Below, one piece after another: positions 27,339 to 37,044 of a stretch of DNA of 64,000 nt. The first letter of the stretch is position 1; the number at the start of each line of letters is the position of its first letter. Where the stretch lies: NCBI RefSeq assembly GCF_015666175.1, contig NZ_JADPIE010000003.1, positions 248,001 through 312,000 on the forward strand. Reading direction: 5' to 3'. The translations under genes and the position numbers were made by a program. The DNA is from Halonatronomonas betaini (GTDB lineage Bacteria > Bacillota > Halanaerobiia > Halanaerobiales > Halarsenatibacteraceae). The notes under the pieces were generated by a model. It searched no databases. It had not been told where the DNA came from and saw only the letters and a list, made by a program, of their open reading frames with translations.

Positions 27339-27947
27339 TTATTTTTCTTTGCTGGAACCTAAACTTATTGGTTTTTCTTCTCCTTTAAGCAACCTTTTTA
27401 TATTTTCTCTATGAGTATATAAAACAAATAAAAACAATAAAAATGCCATAAATGTTTCGATTCCAGAACCAGTTAAAAACCAGATAGAAATAGGTAAAGA
27501 CCCAATTCCAATAATTGAAGCCAGTGAAACTATCTTAATGGTAAAGGCAATACTCAACCAGATTATAGCTAGAATTAAAAAACTAATAAAATTCAATCCT
27601 AAAATAACACCAAATGTAGTTGCCACGCCTTTTCCACCATCAAACTTAAGAAACACTGACCAATCATGCCCTATTATAGCAAAAAATCCAATTATGAAAA
27701 TAAGATATTCAGGACTATCATAAAGGATATTTCTTCCAATCATTACCGGGAGAAACCCTTTGAAAATATCAATCAATGCTACTGCCGCTCCCATTTTGAA
27801 CCCTAACTTTCTGGCAACATTTGTAGCTCCAACATTTCCACTTCCATAATCCCTGATATCAACATTTAAAATTGCTTTTGTAAATAAATATCCAGTTGGA
27901 ATCGAACCAATTAAATAAGCAACTAAAATAAGAACAAAGAATGCCAT
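27339..27947 (-). CDS. plsY: glycerol-3-phosphate acyltransferase PlsY
   Basis: 202 residues with about five membrane helices. Transfers acyl from acyl-phosphate (made by PlsX) to glycerol-3-phosphate. Conserved loops: GSIPTGYLF, DIRDYGSGNVGATNVAR, GHDWSVFLKFDGGKGVAT and HRENIKRLLKG. The ATG at 27947 lies 7 bases after GGAG; an in-frame TTG immediately before it is not needed. Order der-plsY-gpsA is common in Firmicutes. Confidence 0.96.
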   Translation of the reverse strand: MAFFVLILVAYLIGSIPTGYLFTKAILNVDIRDYGSGNVGATNVARKLGFKMGAAVALIDIFKGFLPVMIGRNILYDSPEYLIFIIGFFAIIGHDWSVFLKFDGGKGVATTFGVILGLNFISFLILAIIWLSIAFTIKIVSLASIIGIGSLPISIWFLTGSGIETFMAFLLFLFVLYTHRENIKRLLKGEEKPISLGSSKEK

Positions 27948-27961
27948 CAAATCACTCCATC

Positions 27962-29278
27962 TTAATTTCTTTTCCTAAATTTTATATCAAGTGAAGTTCC
28001 AATAAACCCAAAGTTTTCTCTAAGACTATTATCAAGATATCTCTGGTAAGCAAAATGAACTAATTCAGGATCATTAACAAAAACAATAAATGTTGGGGGC
28101 CTCACAGAAGTCTGTGTTGCATAATAAATCTTAAGCCTCTTACCTTTATAAGCAGGTGGTTGCCTTAATTCTACAGCCTCCTGTATAACTTCATTTAATA
28201 ATCCAGTTTTAACTCTCATAGATGCCTGGTCAAATACATATTCCATTAAATTTAATACTTCTTCAACTCTCTGCCCTGTTTTCGCAGATATAAAAGAAAC
28301 AGGAGCATAATTTAAAAATTTAAGCTGATAATAAATTTCATCTCTATATTCCTGACTGGTATAAGTATCTTTTTCTATCATATCCCACTTATTCACTGCT
28401 AAAACAACAGGCTTACCTGCATCATGAACATAACCAACAATCTTTTTATCCTGGTCAGTAACTCCTTCATTAGCGTCAATCATCATTAAAACCACGTCTG
28501 CTCTTTCAATAGCATTTATAGCTCTTAAATTACTGTAATATTCAACAGACCAATCAACCTTTGATTTCCTTCTTAAACCGGCTGTGTCTATTAAATTAAA
28601 TTTTCTATCTTTAAACTCAAATAAAGTATCAACGGCATCCCTTGTTGTTCCTGGTTGCGGGCTAACTAACACCCTTTCACTTCCCATTAAATAATTAACA
28701 AAAGAAGATTTTCCAACATTAGGTTTACCGACAATAGCCACATCTAAAATATCATCTTCATCTTTTTCCTCTTCTATCTCTTCAGGTAATTTTTCAACAA
28801 TCTTCTCATAAAGATCACCAACATTTTTTCCATGCTCAGCAGAAATTGGTAAAACATCTTCAAAACCTAATGAGAAAAATTCCCAGGGTTCTTCTCCTTT
28901 AACAAATTGATCAACTTTATTAACAACAACAATTACCTCTTTTTTTGATCTTCTCAGCAACTCTGCAATTTCTTCATCCTGTGGAGTCATTCCAGTGCGA
29001 TCATCAACCACAAATAAAATCAGATCAGATTCAGATATTGCCTGCTTTGCTTGAAATAAAACCTTAGATTTAATTCCCTTGTCTGAACCAGGTTCAATTC
29101 CTCCAGTATCAACAACAACAAAATCTCTTCCCTGCCAGGAACTATTTCCATAAATCCTATCTCGGGTCAAATTTGGTGTTCCTTCAACAATGGCCTGTCT
29201 TCTTCCAATAAATCTATTAAATAATGTTGATTTACCAACATTAGCTCTACCCACTATTGCAACAATCGGTCGTCCCAT
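27962..29278 (-). CDS. der: ribosome biogenesis GTPase Der
   Basis: 438 residues. Two tandem GTPase domains (GRANVGKST, DTGG, NKVD and GKPNVGKSS, DTAGLRRKSK, NKWD) followed by a KH-like C-terminal domain. It is needed for 50S subunit assembly. The start is the ATG 9 bases after GGAGG, preceded by an in-frame TTG. It overlaps the 3' end of the PDZ radical SAM gene by 32 bases in a different frame. Confidence 0.97.
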   Translation of the reverse strand: MGRPIVAIVGRANVGKSTLFNRFIGRRQAIVEGTPNLTRDRIYGNSSWQGRDFVVVDTGGIEPGSDKGIKSKVLFQAKQAISESDLILFVVDDRTGMTPQDEEIAELLRRSKKEVIVVVNKVDQFVKGEEPWEFFSLGFEDVLPISAEHGKNVGDLYEKIVEKLPEEIEEEKDEDDILDVAIVGKPNVGKSSFVNYLMGSERVLVSPQPGTTRDAVDTLFEFKDRKFNLIDTAGLRRKSKVDWSVEYYSNLRAINAIERADVVLMMIDANEGVTDQDKKIVGYVHDAGKPVVLAVNKWDMIEKDTYTSQEYRDEIYYQLKFLNYAPVSFISAKTGQRVEEVLNLMEYVFDQASMRVKTGLLNEVIQEAVELRQPPAYKGKRLKIYYATQTSVRPPTFIVFVNDPELVHFAYQRYLDNSLRENFGFIGTSLDIKFRKRN

Positions 29279-30569
29279 CAAAAATCACCTCCAAAATTTC
29301 TTTTATCTCACTAGCCTTACATATTCTATCATAATCTAATGTATTTTTAAAATCTTTTATACCATAATCATCTAAAGTTAAACCATTGTCATTGAAAATT
29401 ATATCTGGTAAGATCAAAATCCCGGAATTTCCATCATCTGATAAGCCATAGAATATATCCTCAGCGGCAAGTAAACCAGTTACTGTAACTCCGCCACCTA
29501 AATATTTATTTTTAATAACCTCTACCTTAATATTTTCTGATAAGCTGTTAATTTCCTTCCAAAAACTTTTTAAAGCAAGCCATCCTAACTCAGATGTTAT
29601 AATTGTAATCTCCTCATTAATTTCCAGATCTCTATTATCATATATATCTTTAATTTCTTTATAATTATCAAGCTCTAATCTGGTCATACCAATTCCATTT
29701 TCTAACTGTGGAAATTCATTATAATGATCTTTTTCAGGTATATTTTTATCAGATATTAAATAAAATTCATCAGATAAGTAAATATAATTATATCCCTCTT
29801 GCTCAATTAATTTTTTTTGCCACTTACCAGTAATATTAATTACCTCTTCAGCAGACTCCTTATCATATGAATTTAAATCAGGTAAATTATCTCTATGACC
29901 AGTTAATCCAACTGGAACAATTCCTATAGATTCAACATTTTCAGCAAGGCCTGTCAGGTCTTTTAAACTTCTCTCTAATTCTTTACCATCATTTATCCCT
30001 GGAATTAAAACTAATTGAAGATGAAAATGTATCCCGGCTTCTGAAAGCTCTCTTAAATCTTCCATAATTCTTCCTGCCCTGGGATTACACATTAATTCTT
30101 CTCTAAGTTCAGGATTGGTTGCATGAACGGAAACATAAAGTGGCGATAACTTTTCTCTTTTTATCCTCTCAAATTCATAATCTTTTAGATTAGTTAAAGT
30201 AATAAAACTTCCCTGTAAAAAAGAAAAACGATAATCATCATCTTTTTTAACCAGAGTTTCTCTGCTCCCTGAAGGCTGTTGATCAACAAAACAAAATATA
30301 CATTTATTTTTGCAATTTTTTAAGCCATCAAAAACAATCTCAGAAAATCCTATACCAGAATCTTCATTTTCTAAAGTTAAACACACATTTTTAATTTTAT
30401 CATCATCAGAATCGATATATTTTATTCTTAATTCTTCATTAAGGGATAAAAACAAATAATCGATATAATCCCTTAATTCCTCACTATTTATACTTATTAT
30501 ATCATCACCGGCTTTTAAACCAGCTTTATCAGCTGGTGAATCCGGTCTGATATATGCAATTTCAGCCAT
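29247..30569 (-). CDS. PDZ - radical SAM - DUF512 protein
   Basis: 440 residues. An N-terminal PDZ-like segment (PADKAGLKAGDDIISIN) leads to a radical SAM core with CKNKCIFCF and then the DUF512 C-terminal region (GGGVTVTGLLAAEDI). Such proteins occur next to der in many clostridia; their reaction is unknown. ATG after GGAGGTTAGATT. It is the third radical SAM protein in the window. The gene begins a transcript with der, plsY and gpsA, downstream of the ispH-S1 terminator. Confidence 0.9.
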   Translation of the reverse strand: MAEIAYIRPDSPADKAGLKAGDDIISINSEELRDYIDYLFLSLNEELRIKYIDSDDDKIKNVCLTLENEDSGIGFSEIVFDGLKNCKNKCIFCFVDQQPSGSRETLVKKDDDYRFSFLQGSFITLTNLKDYEFERIKREKLSPLYVSVHATNPELREELMCNPRAGRIMEDLRELSEAGIHFHLQLVLIPGINDGKELERSLKDLTGLAENVESIGIVPVGLTGHRDNLPDLNSYDKESAEEVINITGKWQKKLIEQEGYNYIYLSDEFYLISDKNIPEKDHYNEFPQLENGIGMTRLELDNYKEIKDIYDNRDLEINEEITIITSELGWLALKSFWKEINSLSENIKVEVIKNKYLGGGVTVTGLLAAEDIFYGLSDDGNSGILILPDIIFNDNGLTLDDYGIKDFKNTLDYDRICKASEIKEILEVIFDGTTDCCNSG

Positions 30570-30634
30570 AATCTAACCTCCGTAACTTGATAATACCATA
30601 TATAATAGGCTGAAGCAACAATTAATAAAAAATA

Positions 30635-30668
30635 AAAAGGACCTGCCTTAGTCAAGACAGATCCCTTT
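30635..30668 (-). terminator. intrinsic terminator after the ispH-S1 gene
   Basis: A 15 bp stem with some G-U pairs and a GACT loop, followed by a T-rich stretch on the minus strand, about 20 bases after the fusion gene stop. Confidence 0.85.
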
Positions 30669-30690
30669 AGCATTCTGAATTAATCGTTGA

Positions 30691-32931
30691 TTACTGCTCA
30701 TCATCATCCATTAATGATTTTAAGTCGCCTAATCTTTCGCCAATTGTGGCGCCAGAAGGCATTTCTTCTTCAGATTTATCTGATTTATCATCTGAAGAAC
30801 TACCTTTACTATCATTACTTGAGCTGGATGAAGAAACAGTCTTTTCTTTTTCTTCAGGTTCTTCAAGCTCTTTAATACTTAATCCAACTCGCTTCTGTTC
30901 AGGATCAATATTAATTATTTTGGCTTCTCTTTCTTCATCAACAGAAACCACTTCATCAGCAGTTTTTACATGACGATGTGAAAGTTGGGAAATATGAATT
31001 AAACCTTCAATACCTTCTTCAACTTCCATGAAAGCTCCAAAATCAACAATTTTGGTGACTTTACCCTCAATAACTTCACCTTCATAATGTTTGCGGGCAA
31101 ACTCTTCCCATGGGTCTGGAAGTAATTGTTTGTATCCGAGAGAAATTCTTTCATTTTCTCTGTCAACTTCGAGAACCTTAACTTTAACTTCCTGGCCTTC
31201 CTCTAATACTGAAGAAGGATGATCTATTCTACCCCAGGACATTTCAGAAATATGGAGAAGACCTTCAATCCCTCCAATATCAACAAAAGCACCAAAATCA
31301 ACAAGCTTAGTTACTGTACCTGTTAGCTCCTGGCCTTTTTCAAGGTTTTCAAGAGTTTCTACTTTGGCTTCTGCTCTTTCCTCTTCCATAACTTTCTTGG
31401 CAGATAGAACAACATTATTATTATTTCTATCAACTTCAATAACTTTTAATCTTAAAGTTTGACCAACAAAGTCTGAAAGATCTTCAACATAACCGATTGA
31501 AACATGTGAAGCAGGGATAAAGCCTCTTAAGCCAACATCGGCTACAAGACCACCTTTAACTTCTTTTTTGACCTCAGCTTCAATAACTTCATCATTTTCA
31601 TGAATCTTTTCAATTTCATCCCAGGCTACTTCCTGGTCAGCTCTTTTTTTAGAAAGAATCATGTTACCCTCGTCATCTTCAAGAGTTAAAATGACAACTT
31701 TTATTTCTTCATCTAATGATACTTCATCATGAGGATCAGAAACATCACTATTACTTAATTCCCTTAAAGGAATGAAACCATCAGTTTTATAATTAACGTC
31801 AACATAGACGCCCTGATCATTTATTTCAACAACAGTACCTTCTACAGTCTGACCTTTTTCAAGGTTAGCTATATCATTATCACTGTATTGAAAAACTTCT
31901 TCCTCTTCTGATTCCTCGGTTTCTTCAACCTCATCAGTTTCAGACTGTTCAGCTTCATCAGTTTCAGTTTCTTCAGAAGCTTCAACTTCCTCAACCTCTG
32001 GTTCCTCTTTAGTTTCAATCACCTCATCATTCTCTTCCTTTTTTTCTAATTCTTCAATCTCTTCTTGTTCTTTTTCTTCAATTTCTAAGTCTTTTTTCTC
32101 TTCACTCATTGCCTGAATGACCTCCTTTATTAACCAATCTGGGGTCGATGCCCCAGCTGTAATACCTATTTTATTTATATTTTCCAGCCAACTCCATTCA
32201 ATATCTTCAGCTGTTTCTATGTGATATGTTGGAGTTCCTGTATTTGAACAAATTTCTGCTAATCTATTTGTATTGGCACTATTGAAGCCACCAATTACAA
32301 ACATTATTTCAACATCATCAGCTAAATTTTCAGCGCCTGACTGTCTTACCTGGGTTGTATTACAAATAGTATTATAAATCTTTAATTCTTTAACCCTATT
32401 TAATAATAAACCAATCAGTTCCTTAAAAGATGCAGGCGACTTTGTCGTTTGAGCAACAATACCAACCTTGCTTTGCAGATCAATTTCATCAAGATCATTT
32501 TTATCTTCAACAATTAAGGCTTTATAATCAGTAGCTCCTAAAATTCCTTTTACTTCAGGATGATCCTGATCTCCATAAATAAGAGTTTGATAACCTTCTT
32601 CCATTAGAAGTTGAGCATTTTTTTGTGCCTTTTTGACATAAGGGCAGGTAGCATCTAAGATTGTCAAACCTTTATTTTCAGCTTGTTCAATCGTCTTTGG
32701 CTCAACTCCGTGGGAGCGAATAATTATTACACCAGAATCAATTTCACTGAGATCCTCCACAGATCTGATTCCAAGTTCTTCTAATTTTTCAACAACCTGT
32801 GGATTATGAATTATTGGTCCCAGAGTGTAGACCTTGATATCACTTTCATCTTGAACTGCTTCCATAGCCATATCGATAGCTCTCTTAACACCAAAACAGA
32901 AGCCGGCTTCTTCAGCAGTTGTTATCTCCAG
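30691..32931 (-). CDS. ispH-rpsA: IspH (HMBPP reductase) - ribosomal protein S1 fusion, probable CTG start
   Basis: About 746 residues. The first 274 are IspH, the 4Fe-4S enzyme ending the MEP isoprenoid pathway: AGFCFGVKRA, IRSHGVEP, DATCPYV, DHPEVKG and ICNTTQVRQ. A very acidic linker (about 275-360) leads to four S1 RNA-binding repeats and a Ser-rich tail. The fusion is known from clostridia. The ribosome site AAAGGGGGTGA stands 8 bases before a CTG at 32931; a GTG at 32940 lies inside that site. An internal ATG at 32109 with its own ribosome site starts the S1 half. Confidence 0.92.
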   Translation of the reverse strand: MEITTAEEAGFCFGVKRAIDMAMEAVQDESDIKVYTLGPIIHNPQVVEKLEELGIRSVEDLSEIDSGVIIIRSHGVEPKTIEQAENKGLTILDATCPYVKKAQKNAQLLMEEGYQTLIYGDQDHPEVKGILGATDYKALIVEDKNDLDEIDLQSKVGIVAQTTKSPASFKELIGLLLNRVKELKIYNTICNTTQVRQSGAENLADDVEIMFVIGGFNSANTNRLAEICSNTGTPTYHIETAEDIEWSWLENINKIGITAGASTPDWLIKEVIQAMSEEKKDLEIEEKEQEEIEELEKKEENDEVIETKEEPEVEEVEASEETETDEAEQSETDEVEETEESEEEEVFQYSDNDIANLEKGQTVEGTVVEINDQGVYVDVNYKTDGFIPLRELSNSDVSDPHDEVSLDEEIKVVILTLEDDEGNMILSKKRADQEVAWDEIEKIHENDEVIEAEVKKEVKGGLVADVGLRGFIPASHVSIGYVEDLSDFVGQTLRLKVIEVDRNNNNVVLSAKKVMEEERAEAKVETLENLEKGQELTGTVTKLVDFGAFVDIGGIEGLLHISEMSWGRIDHPSSVLEEGQEVKVKVLEVDRENERISLGYKQLLPDPWEEFARKHYEGEVIEGKVTKIVDFGAFMEVEEGIEGLIHISQLSHRHVKTADEVVSVDEEREAKIINIDPEQKRVGLSIKELEEPEEKEKTVSSSSSSNDSKGSSSDDKSDKSEEEMPSGATIGERLGDLKSLMDDDEQ
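32107..32130 (-). promoter_or_regulatory. internal ribosome binding site and ATG at the IspH/S1 junction
   Basis: AAAGGAGGT lies 10 bases before an in-frame ATG at 32109-32107 that begins MSEEKKDL, exactly where IspH ends and the S1 linker begins. It could allow separate production of S1. Confidence 0.55.
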
Positions 32932-33025
32932 AACCTTCACCCCCTTTCAAATCTCAACCTTGCCCTTTTATACTTTTCTCTATTCATTGTATAATTCCTG
33001 CTTATAAACAGAAATTTTTCTAAAT

Positions 33026-33613
33026 TTATTCATTCACCAGAGAAATAATTTCAGACATTACTTCATTAGCGACTTTCTCTCGTTCTTCTTTGTCTAGCTT
33101 TTTACCAAAATATTCATCTAGAATTAAAGGCTCACCGATATTAACTCTAGGCGTGCCTTTTCTTTTAATATTTTTAATACCAATTGGTAAAATTGGAGAT
33201 TTAGCCATAATTGCTAGCATTACAGAGCCAGAGTGTGGTTCACCTGGCGAACCTTCTGGATAGCGGGTGCCTTCTGGAAAAATACCTAAAACCTGATCAT
33301 TCCTTAAAATTTTGATAGCTTTCCGGAAAGCTCTACTATCGCCTGTACCTCTTTTTAATGGAAAAGCCCCCAGTTTTTTTAAAATAGCACCAGCAATTTT
33401 ATTTTCAAATAATTCAGCCTTGGCCATATAATGTATCTTCCGAGGTAAGATAGATCCAATCAATGGCGGGTCTAAATAAGAAATATGATTTGACATAACA
33501 ACCAGCGGCCCTGATTCAGGTATATTTTCTCTGCCCTTAACTTCAACCCTCATTATAAATTTAGCATATAAATTAAATATACCGCTTGCAGCTTTATAAA
33601 ATAAATCAGCCAA
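33026..33613 (-). CDS. plsC: 1-acyl-sn-glycerol-3-phosphate acyltransferase
   Basis: About 195 residues. Acylates lysophosphatidic acid at position 2. The acyltransferase motif is SNHISYLDPP (NHxxxxD), with GIFPEGTRYPEG as the phosphate-binding motif and PILPIGI. The start is uncertain: GTG at 33625 sits within the ribosome site GGAAGGTGG, so the TTG at 33613, 8 bases after it, is preferred. It directly follows cmk. Confidence 0.92.
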   Translation of the reverse strand: MADLFYKAASGIFNLYAKFIMRVEVKGRENIPESGPLVVMSNHISYLDPPLIGSILPRKIHYMAKAELFENKIAGAILKKLGAFPLKRGTGDSRAFRKAIKILRNDQVLGIFPEGTRYPEGSPGEPHSGSVMLAIMAKSPILPIGIKNIKRKGTPRVNIGEPLILDEYFGKKLDKEEREKVANEVMSEIISLVNE

Positions 33614-33614
33614 A

Positions 33615-34286
33615 TCAACCGCCACCTTCCAGCAGAGATATTATTCTATCTGCTACTTCTTCAGGAGTTAAATCATCAGATATTATCTTATGAGCATCAT
33701 CGGCTTCTTTTAAAGGGGAATGCTCCCTGTTTGAATCTTTTTCATCTCTAATTTTAATTTTTTCCTCAACCTCAGCCATATCAATATCAATTTCTCTCTC
33801 CACTAAATCATAATACCTTCTTTTTGCTCTTTCTTCAAGTGTTGCAGTCAAAAAAATTTTTAAATCTGCATCAGGAAGAACTCTAGTACCTATATCTCGT
33901 CCATCCATAACAACATTATTATTTCCTGCAAGCTCTCTTTGCTTTTCTAACATAATCTCCCTAACTTCAGGAATAGAAGCCACCTTAGAAACATTATTAT
34001 CAACTTCAACTGATCGTATTTCATCAGTTAAATCCCTGGAATTAACAAAAACCAAAACATTACCATCTTTATCAGGTGTGGAAAAATCAATCGATATATC
34101 TCTAGCTATTTTAATTATTATATCGTTATCTTCCATTATAACATCTTTTTCTAATGCAAGAAAGGTCACTGCCCTATACATGGCACCTGTATCAATATAT
34201 TTAAAATTTAATTTAGTAGCTATAATCTTTGCAACAGTCGATTTCCCGGCCCCTGAGGGGCCATCAATTGCTATTGTTTCTGCCAT
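33615..34286 (-). CDS. cmk: cytidylate kinase
   Basis: 223 residues. Phosphorylates CMP and dCMP. The P-loop IDGPSGAGKSTVAK is at the N-terminus, then DTGAMYRAVT, DGRDIGTRVLPDADLK and the lid RRYYDLVE. The ATG at 34286 sits 9 bases after GAGAGG; another ATG three codons earlier is too close to it. Cmk, PlsC and IspH-S1 in that order is a common Firmicute arrangement. Confidence 0.96.
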   Translation of the reverse strand: MAETIAIDGPSGAGKSTVAKIIATKLNFKYIDTGAMYRAVTFLALEKDVIMEDNDIIIKIARDISIDFSTPDKDGNVLVFVNSRDLTDEIRSVEVDNNVSKVASIPEVREIMLEKQRELAGNNNVVMDGRDIGTRVLPDADLKIFLTATLEERAKRRYYDLVEREIDIDMAEVEEKIKIRDEKDSNREHSPLKEADDAHKIISDDLTPEEVADRIISLLEGGG

Positions 34287-34306
34287 ATATCTCATCCTCT
34301 CAATAA

Positions 34307-34660
34307 CTAATCAATCAAATCAGGTCTTAAATTAGCAGCTTCATTTAAGTAAATATGCTTTACATCCCTGCTATTTGGCCTTTCTAAATAAATCAACAGC
34401 CTTATTGTATGATCTAAAGCTCCAGTTATTTCAGGTTCTAAAGAACTAAATAGAGGTATCCTGTCATAACCTAAATCTCTAAAAGCTTTAGCTGGGTAAT
34501 AACTTTTAATATCCGATGTTGTGGAGAAAGTTATACTTATGACTTCTGATTCATTTATCGTATTACTGGACCATATTTCTTTGATTAGCTCTCTAACAGC
34601 ATTTTGTACAGATTCTTTATTATCCTCTTTTATTGTAGTAGCGCCTCTAATAGCAAGCAT
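34307..34660 (-). CDS. aroH: chorismate mutase, AroH type
   Basis: 117 residues, the size of the trimeric Bacillus-type enzyme converting chorismate to prephenate. IRGATTIKEDN, the middle STTSDIKSYYPAKAFR, and IYLNEAANLRPD at the C-terminus match the family. It lies between rnc and cmk on the same strand; no other aromatic pathway gene is in the window. Confidence 0.94.
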   Translation of the reverse strand: MLAIRGATTIKEDNKESVQNAVRELIKEIWSSNTINESEVISITFSTTSDIKSYYPAKAFRDLGYDRIPLFSSLEPEITGALDHTIRLLIYLERPNSRDVKHIYLNEAANLRPDLID

Positions 34661-34663
34661 TAA

Positions 34664-35392
34664 TCAACCACCATCTCTTCCTTCAATTTCACCCAGGTTT
34701 ATCAGAGCACTCTTTGCAGCTTTTTGTTCTGCTCCTTTTTTTGTAGACCCGCTACCTTTTCCTAATCTCTCACCATTTAATAGAACTTCCATTTTAAACT
34801 CCTTATTGTGATCAGGACCAAGCTCTTCAATGATTTTATACTCTGGTCTTTTATCAGAATTTTGTTGCACATATTCCTGTAATACCGTCTTGAAATCCTT
34901 ATTATATTCACCAGTCTTTACTAGCTCAATATCTTCATCAAAAAAATCATTTATAAATCTCTTTGCTTTTTCAAAACCCTGATCAAGATAAATTGCTCCA
35001 AAAATTGCTTCCAGGGCATCAGCAAGAATTGAATCTCTCTTTCTGCCGCCAGTCATTTCTTCACCACGACCTAATAAAAGATGACCACTCAGCTCAATAT
35101 CTCTAGCTTTTCTTGCCAGTGTTACTGAACTTACTAAAATAGCTCTCATTTTAGCAAGACCACCTTCAGGCATCTCACCATAATCTTCAAAAATTTTTGT
35201 AGCAATTGAGAGGCCAAGAACCGAATCTCCCAGGAACTCAAGCCTCTCATTATTATTTAATGATAGATCAGGGTTTTCATTTGGGAAAGATTTATGTGTT
35301 ATAGCTTTTAGCAGAAGTGATTTATCATTAAATTCAATTTTTAATTTTTCTTCTAGTTGATAAATACCTGCTTTTAGCATAATATCTTCCAT
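34664..35392 (-). CDS. rnc: ribonuclease III
   Basis: 242 residues. Cleaves double-stranded RNA, including rRNA precursors. The nuclease signature NNERLEFLGDSVLGL and the acidic DALEAIFGAIYLD are present, with a C-terminal double-stranded RNA binding domain (KTVLQEYVQQ to KSALINLGEIEG). The start is the ATG after AGGGTGA; the GTG upstream is part of that site. It lies about 30 bases after fabF. Confidence 0.97.
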   Translation of the reverse strand: MEDIMLKAGIYQLEEKLKIEFNDKSLLLKAITHKSFPNENPDLSLNNNERLEFLGDSVLGLSIATKIFEDYGEMPEGGLAKMRAILVSSVTLARKARDIELSGHLLLGRGEEMTGGRKRDSILADALEAIFGAIYLDQGFEKAKRFINDFFDEDIELVKTGEYNKDFKTVLQEYVQQNSDKRPEYKIIEELGPDHNKEFKMEVLLNGERLGKGSGSTKKGAEQKAAKSALINLGEIEGRDGG

Positions 35393-35423
35393 TACTATAC
35401 TCACCCTATCTTATTTGTTTTAA

Positions 35424-36671
35424 TTACTCAGTATACTCTCCAACAACCAGACAGGCATTATGCCCACCAAATCCGAATGAATTACTCATAGAATATTTTA
35501 AATCTTCTATTTTGCGAGACTTGCCTGGCACATAATCTAGATCACAATCTACATCTAAGTTCTCATAATTTATTGTCGGTGGAACTTCTTTATTATAAAC
35601 TGATAATAATGAGGCAATCAATTCAACACCACCGGCAGCACCTAATAAGTGACCGGTCATAGATTTAGTAGAACTAATAGGTAGATTATCTGCATGTTCA
35701 CCAAATACTGCTTTAATAGCCATAGTTTCAAATTTATCATTAAATGGAGTAGATGTGCCATGAGCATTAATATAACCCATTTCATTATAATCAATTCCAG
35801 CTTTATCAAGTGCCATCTTCATAGCTCTGGCAGCGCCTTCACCTTCAGGAGCAGGTTGAGTAATATGATGTGCATCTCCTGTAAAGCCATATCCAAGAAC
35901 CTCTCCATATATTCTGGCTCCTCTAGCCTTAGCATGCTCCAAATCTTCAAGCACAACCATACCGCTACCTTCACCAATTACAAAGCCATCTCTATCTTTG
36001 TCAAATGGTCTGCTGGCTTTTTCAGGCTCATCGTTTCTCGTTGATAAAGCTTTCATTGAACCAAAACCAGCCAGAGCAGATGGAGTTATAGAAGCTTCTG
36101 AACCACCGGCTATCATTACTTTTGCATCGCCTCTTTTTATGATTTCCATGGCATCACCAATTGCATGTGTACCAGATGCACAGGCAGTTACAGTATTATT
36201 ATTTGGACCTTTAGCTCCAGTATAAATAGAAACCTGACCAGATCCCATATTAGAGATCATCATTGGTATAAAGAAAGGACTAATTCTACCTGGACCTCTG
36301 TCATGAAGCCTTTTTATCTGTTCTTCCATTACTTCAAGACCGCCAATACCAGAACCAACAATAACACCAGTCTCATTAGCAATTTCATCGCCAATCTCTA
36401 AATCAGCATCTGCCAGGGCTTCCATTGCAGTATAAATTGCATATTGAGTAAAAAGTGCCATCCTCTTTCTATCTTTTCTAGTCATATATTTTTCTGCATT
36501 AAATTCTTTTAACTCAGCACCAATTCTGCTTGGATATTCTTCAATATTTTTTATTCCTTCAATCTCACTGATGCCTGATTTCCCGGCAATCAGATTTGAC
36601 CAAAACTCATCTTTTGAATCTCCTAATGTAGATAATACACCTACACCTGTTACAACAACTCTATTAGACAT
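35424..36671 (-). CDS. fabF: beta-ketoacyl-ACP synthase II
   Basis: 415 residues. Elongates acyl-ACP with malonyl-ACP. The active-site Cys (164) is in TACASGTH, the two histidines in [11 protein letters not shown] and [12 protein letters not shown]. It follows acpP with a hairpin between them. Last fab gene of the operon and probably read through into rnc. Confidence 0.97.
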   Translation of the reverse strand: MSNRVVVTGVGVLSTLGDSKDEFWSNLIAGKSGISEIEGIKNIEEYPSRIGAELKEFNAEKYMTRKDRKRMALFTQYAIYTAMEALADADLEIGDEIANETGVIVGSGIGGLEVMEEQIKRLHDRGPGRISPFFIPMMISNMGSGQVSIYTGAKGPNNNTVTACASGTHAIGDAMEIIKRGDAKVMIAGGSEASITPSALAGFGSMKALSTRNDEPEKASRPFDKDRDGFVIGEGSGMVVLEDLEHAKARGARIYGEVLGYGFTGDAHHITQPAPEGEGAARAMKMALDKAGIDYNEMGYINAHGTSTPFNDKFETMAIKAVFGEHADNLPISSTKSMTGHLLGAAGGVELIASLLSVYNKEVPPTINYENLDVDCDLDYVPGKSRKIEDLKYSMSNSFGFGGHNACLVVGEYTE

Positions 36672-36724
36672 TTAATTGTACCTCCCAGTCAATCTTAAAC
36701 GAATATTTATAGTATTTCTTTGAA

Positions 36725-36754
36725 AATGGCCCCGTATAAACTAACGGGACCATT
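36725..36754 (-). terminator. hairpin between acpP and fabF (attenuator or processing site)
   Basis: AATGGTCCCGT and ACGGGGCCATT pair over 11 positions (one G-U) with an 8-base loop. Only a short TTTTC follows, so it is likely a partial terminator. Confidence 0.6.
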
Positions 36755-36764
36755 AATTTATAAT

Positions 36765-36998
36765 TTAATTATTTGCTTCTAGATAATCAATTGCATCCTG
36801 AACTGTTTCTATCTTTTCAGCATCTTCATCAGGAATTTCAAGATCAAATTCCTCTTCCAATGCCATAACTAGTTCAACAACATCAAGTGAATCAGCACCT
36901 AGATCATCAATAAATGATGCTTCCAGAGTAACTTCATCAGGATCAACAGCTAATTCTTCAACGATTAAATTTTTAACACGTTCGAAAAGGTCTGCCAT
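36765..36998 (-). CDS. acpP: acyl carrier protein
   Basis: 77 residues, strongly acidic. Ser37 in [11 protein letters not shown] is the 4'-phosphopantetheine site. It carries the growing acyl chain for every Fab enzyme encoded around it. A strong AAAGGAGG precedes the ATG, in keeping with its abundance. Confidence 0.98.
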   Translation of the reverse strand: MADLFERVKNLIVEELAVDPDEVTLEASFIDDLGADSLDVVELVMALEEEFDLEIPDEDAEKIETVQDAIDYLEANN

Positions 36999-37044
36999 AA
37001 CATTTCACCTCCTTTCAAATAATTATATAAATGTTAAAACTAAA

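Noticed and set aside
29247-29278. Frameshift between the PDZ radical SAM gene and der
   Set aside because: Both proteins are complete with normal termini; the 32-base overlap is ordinary gene packing.
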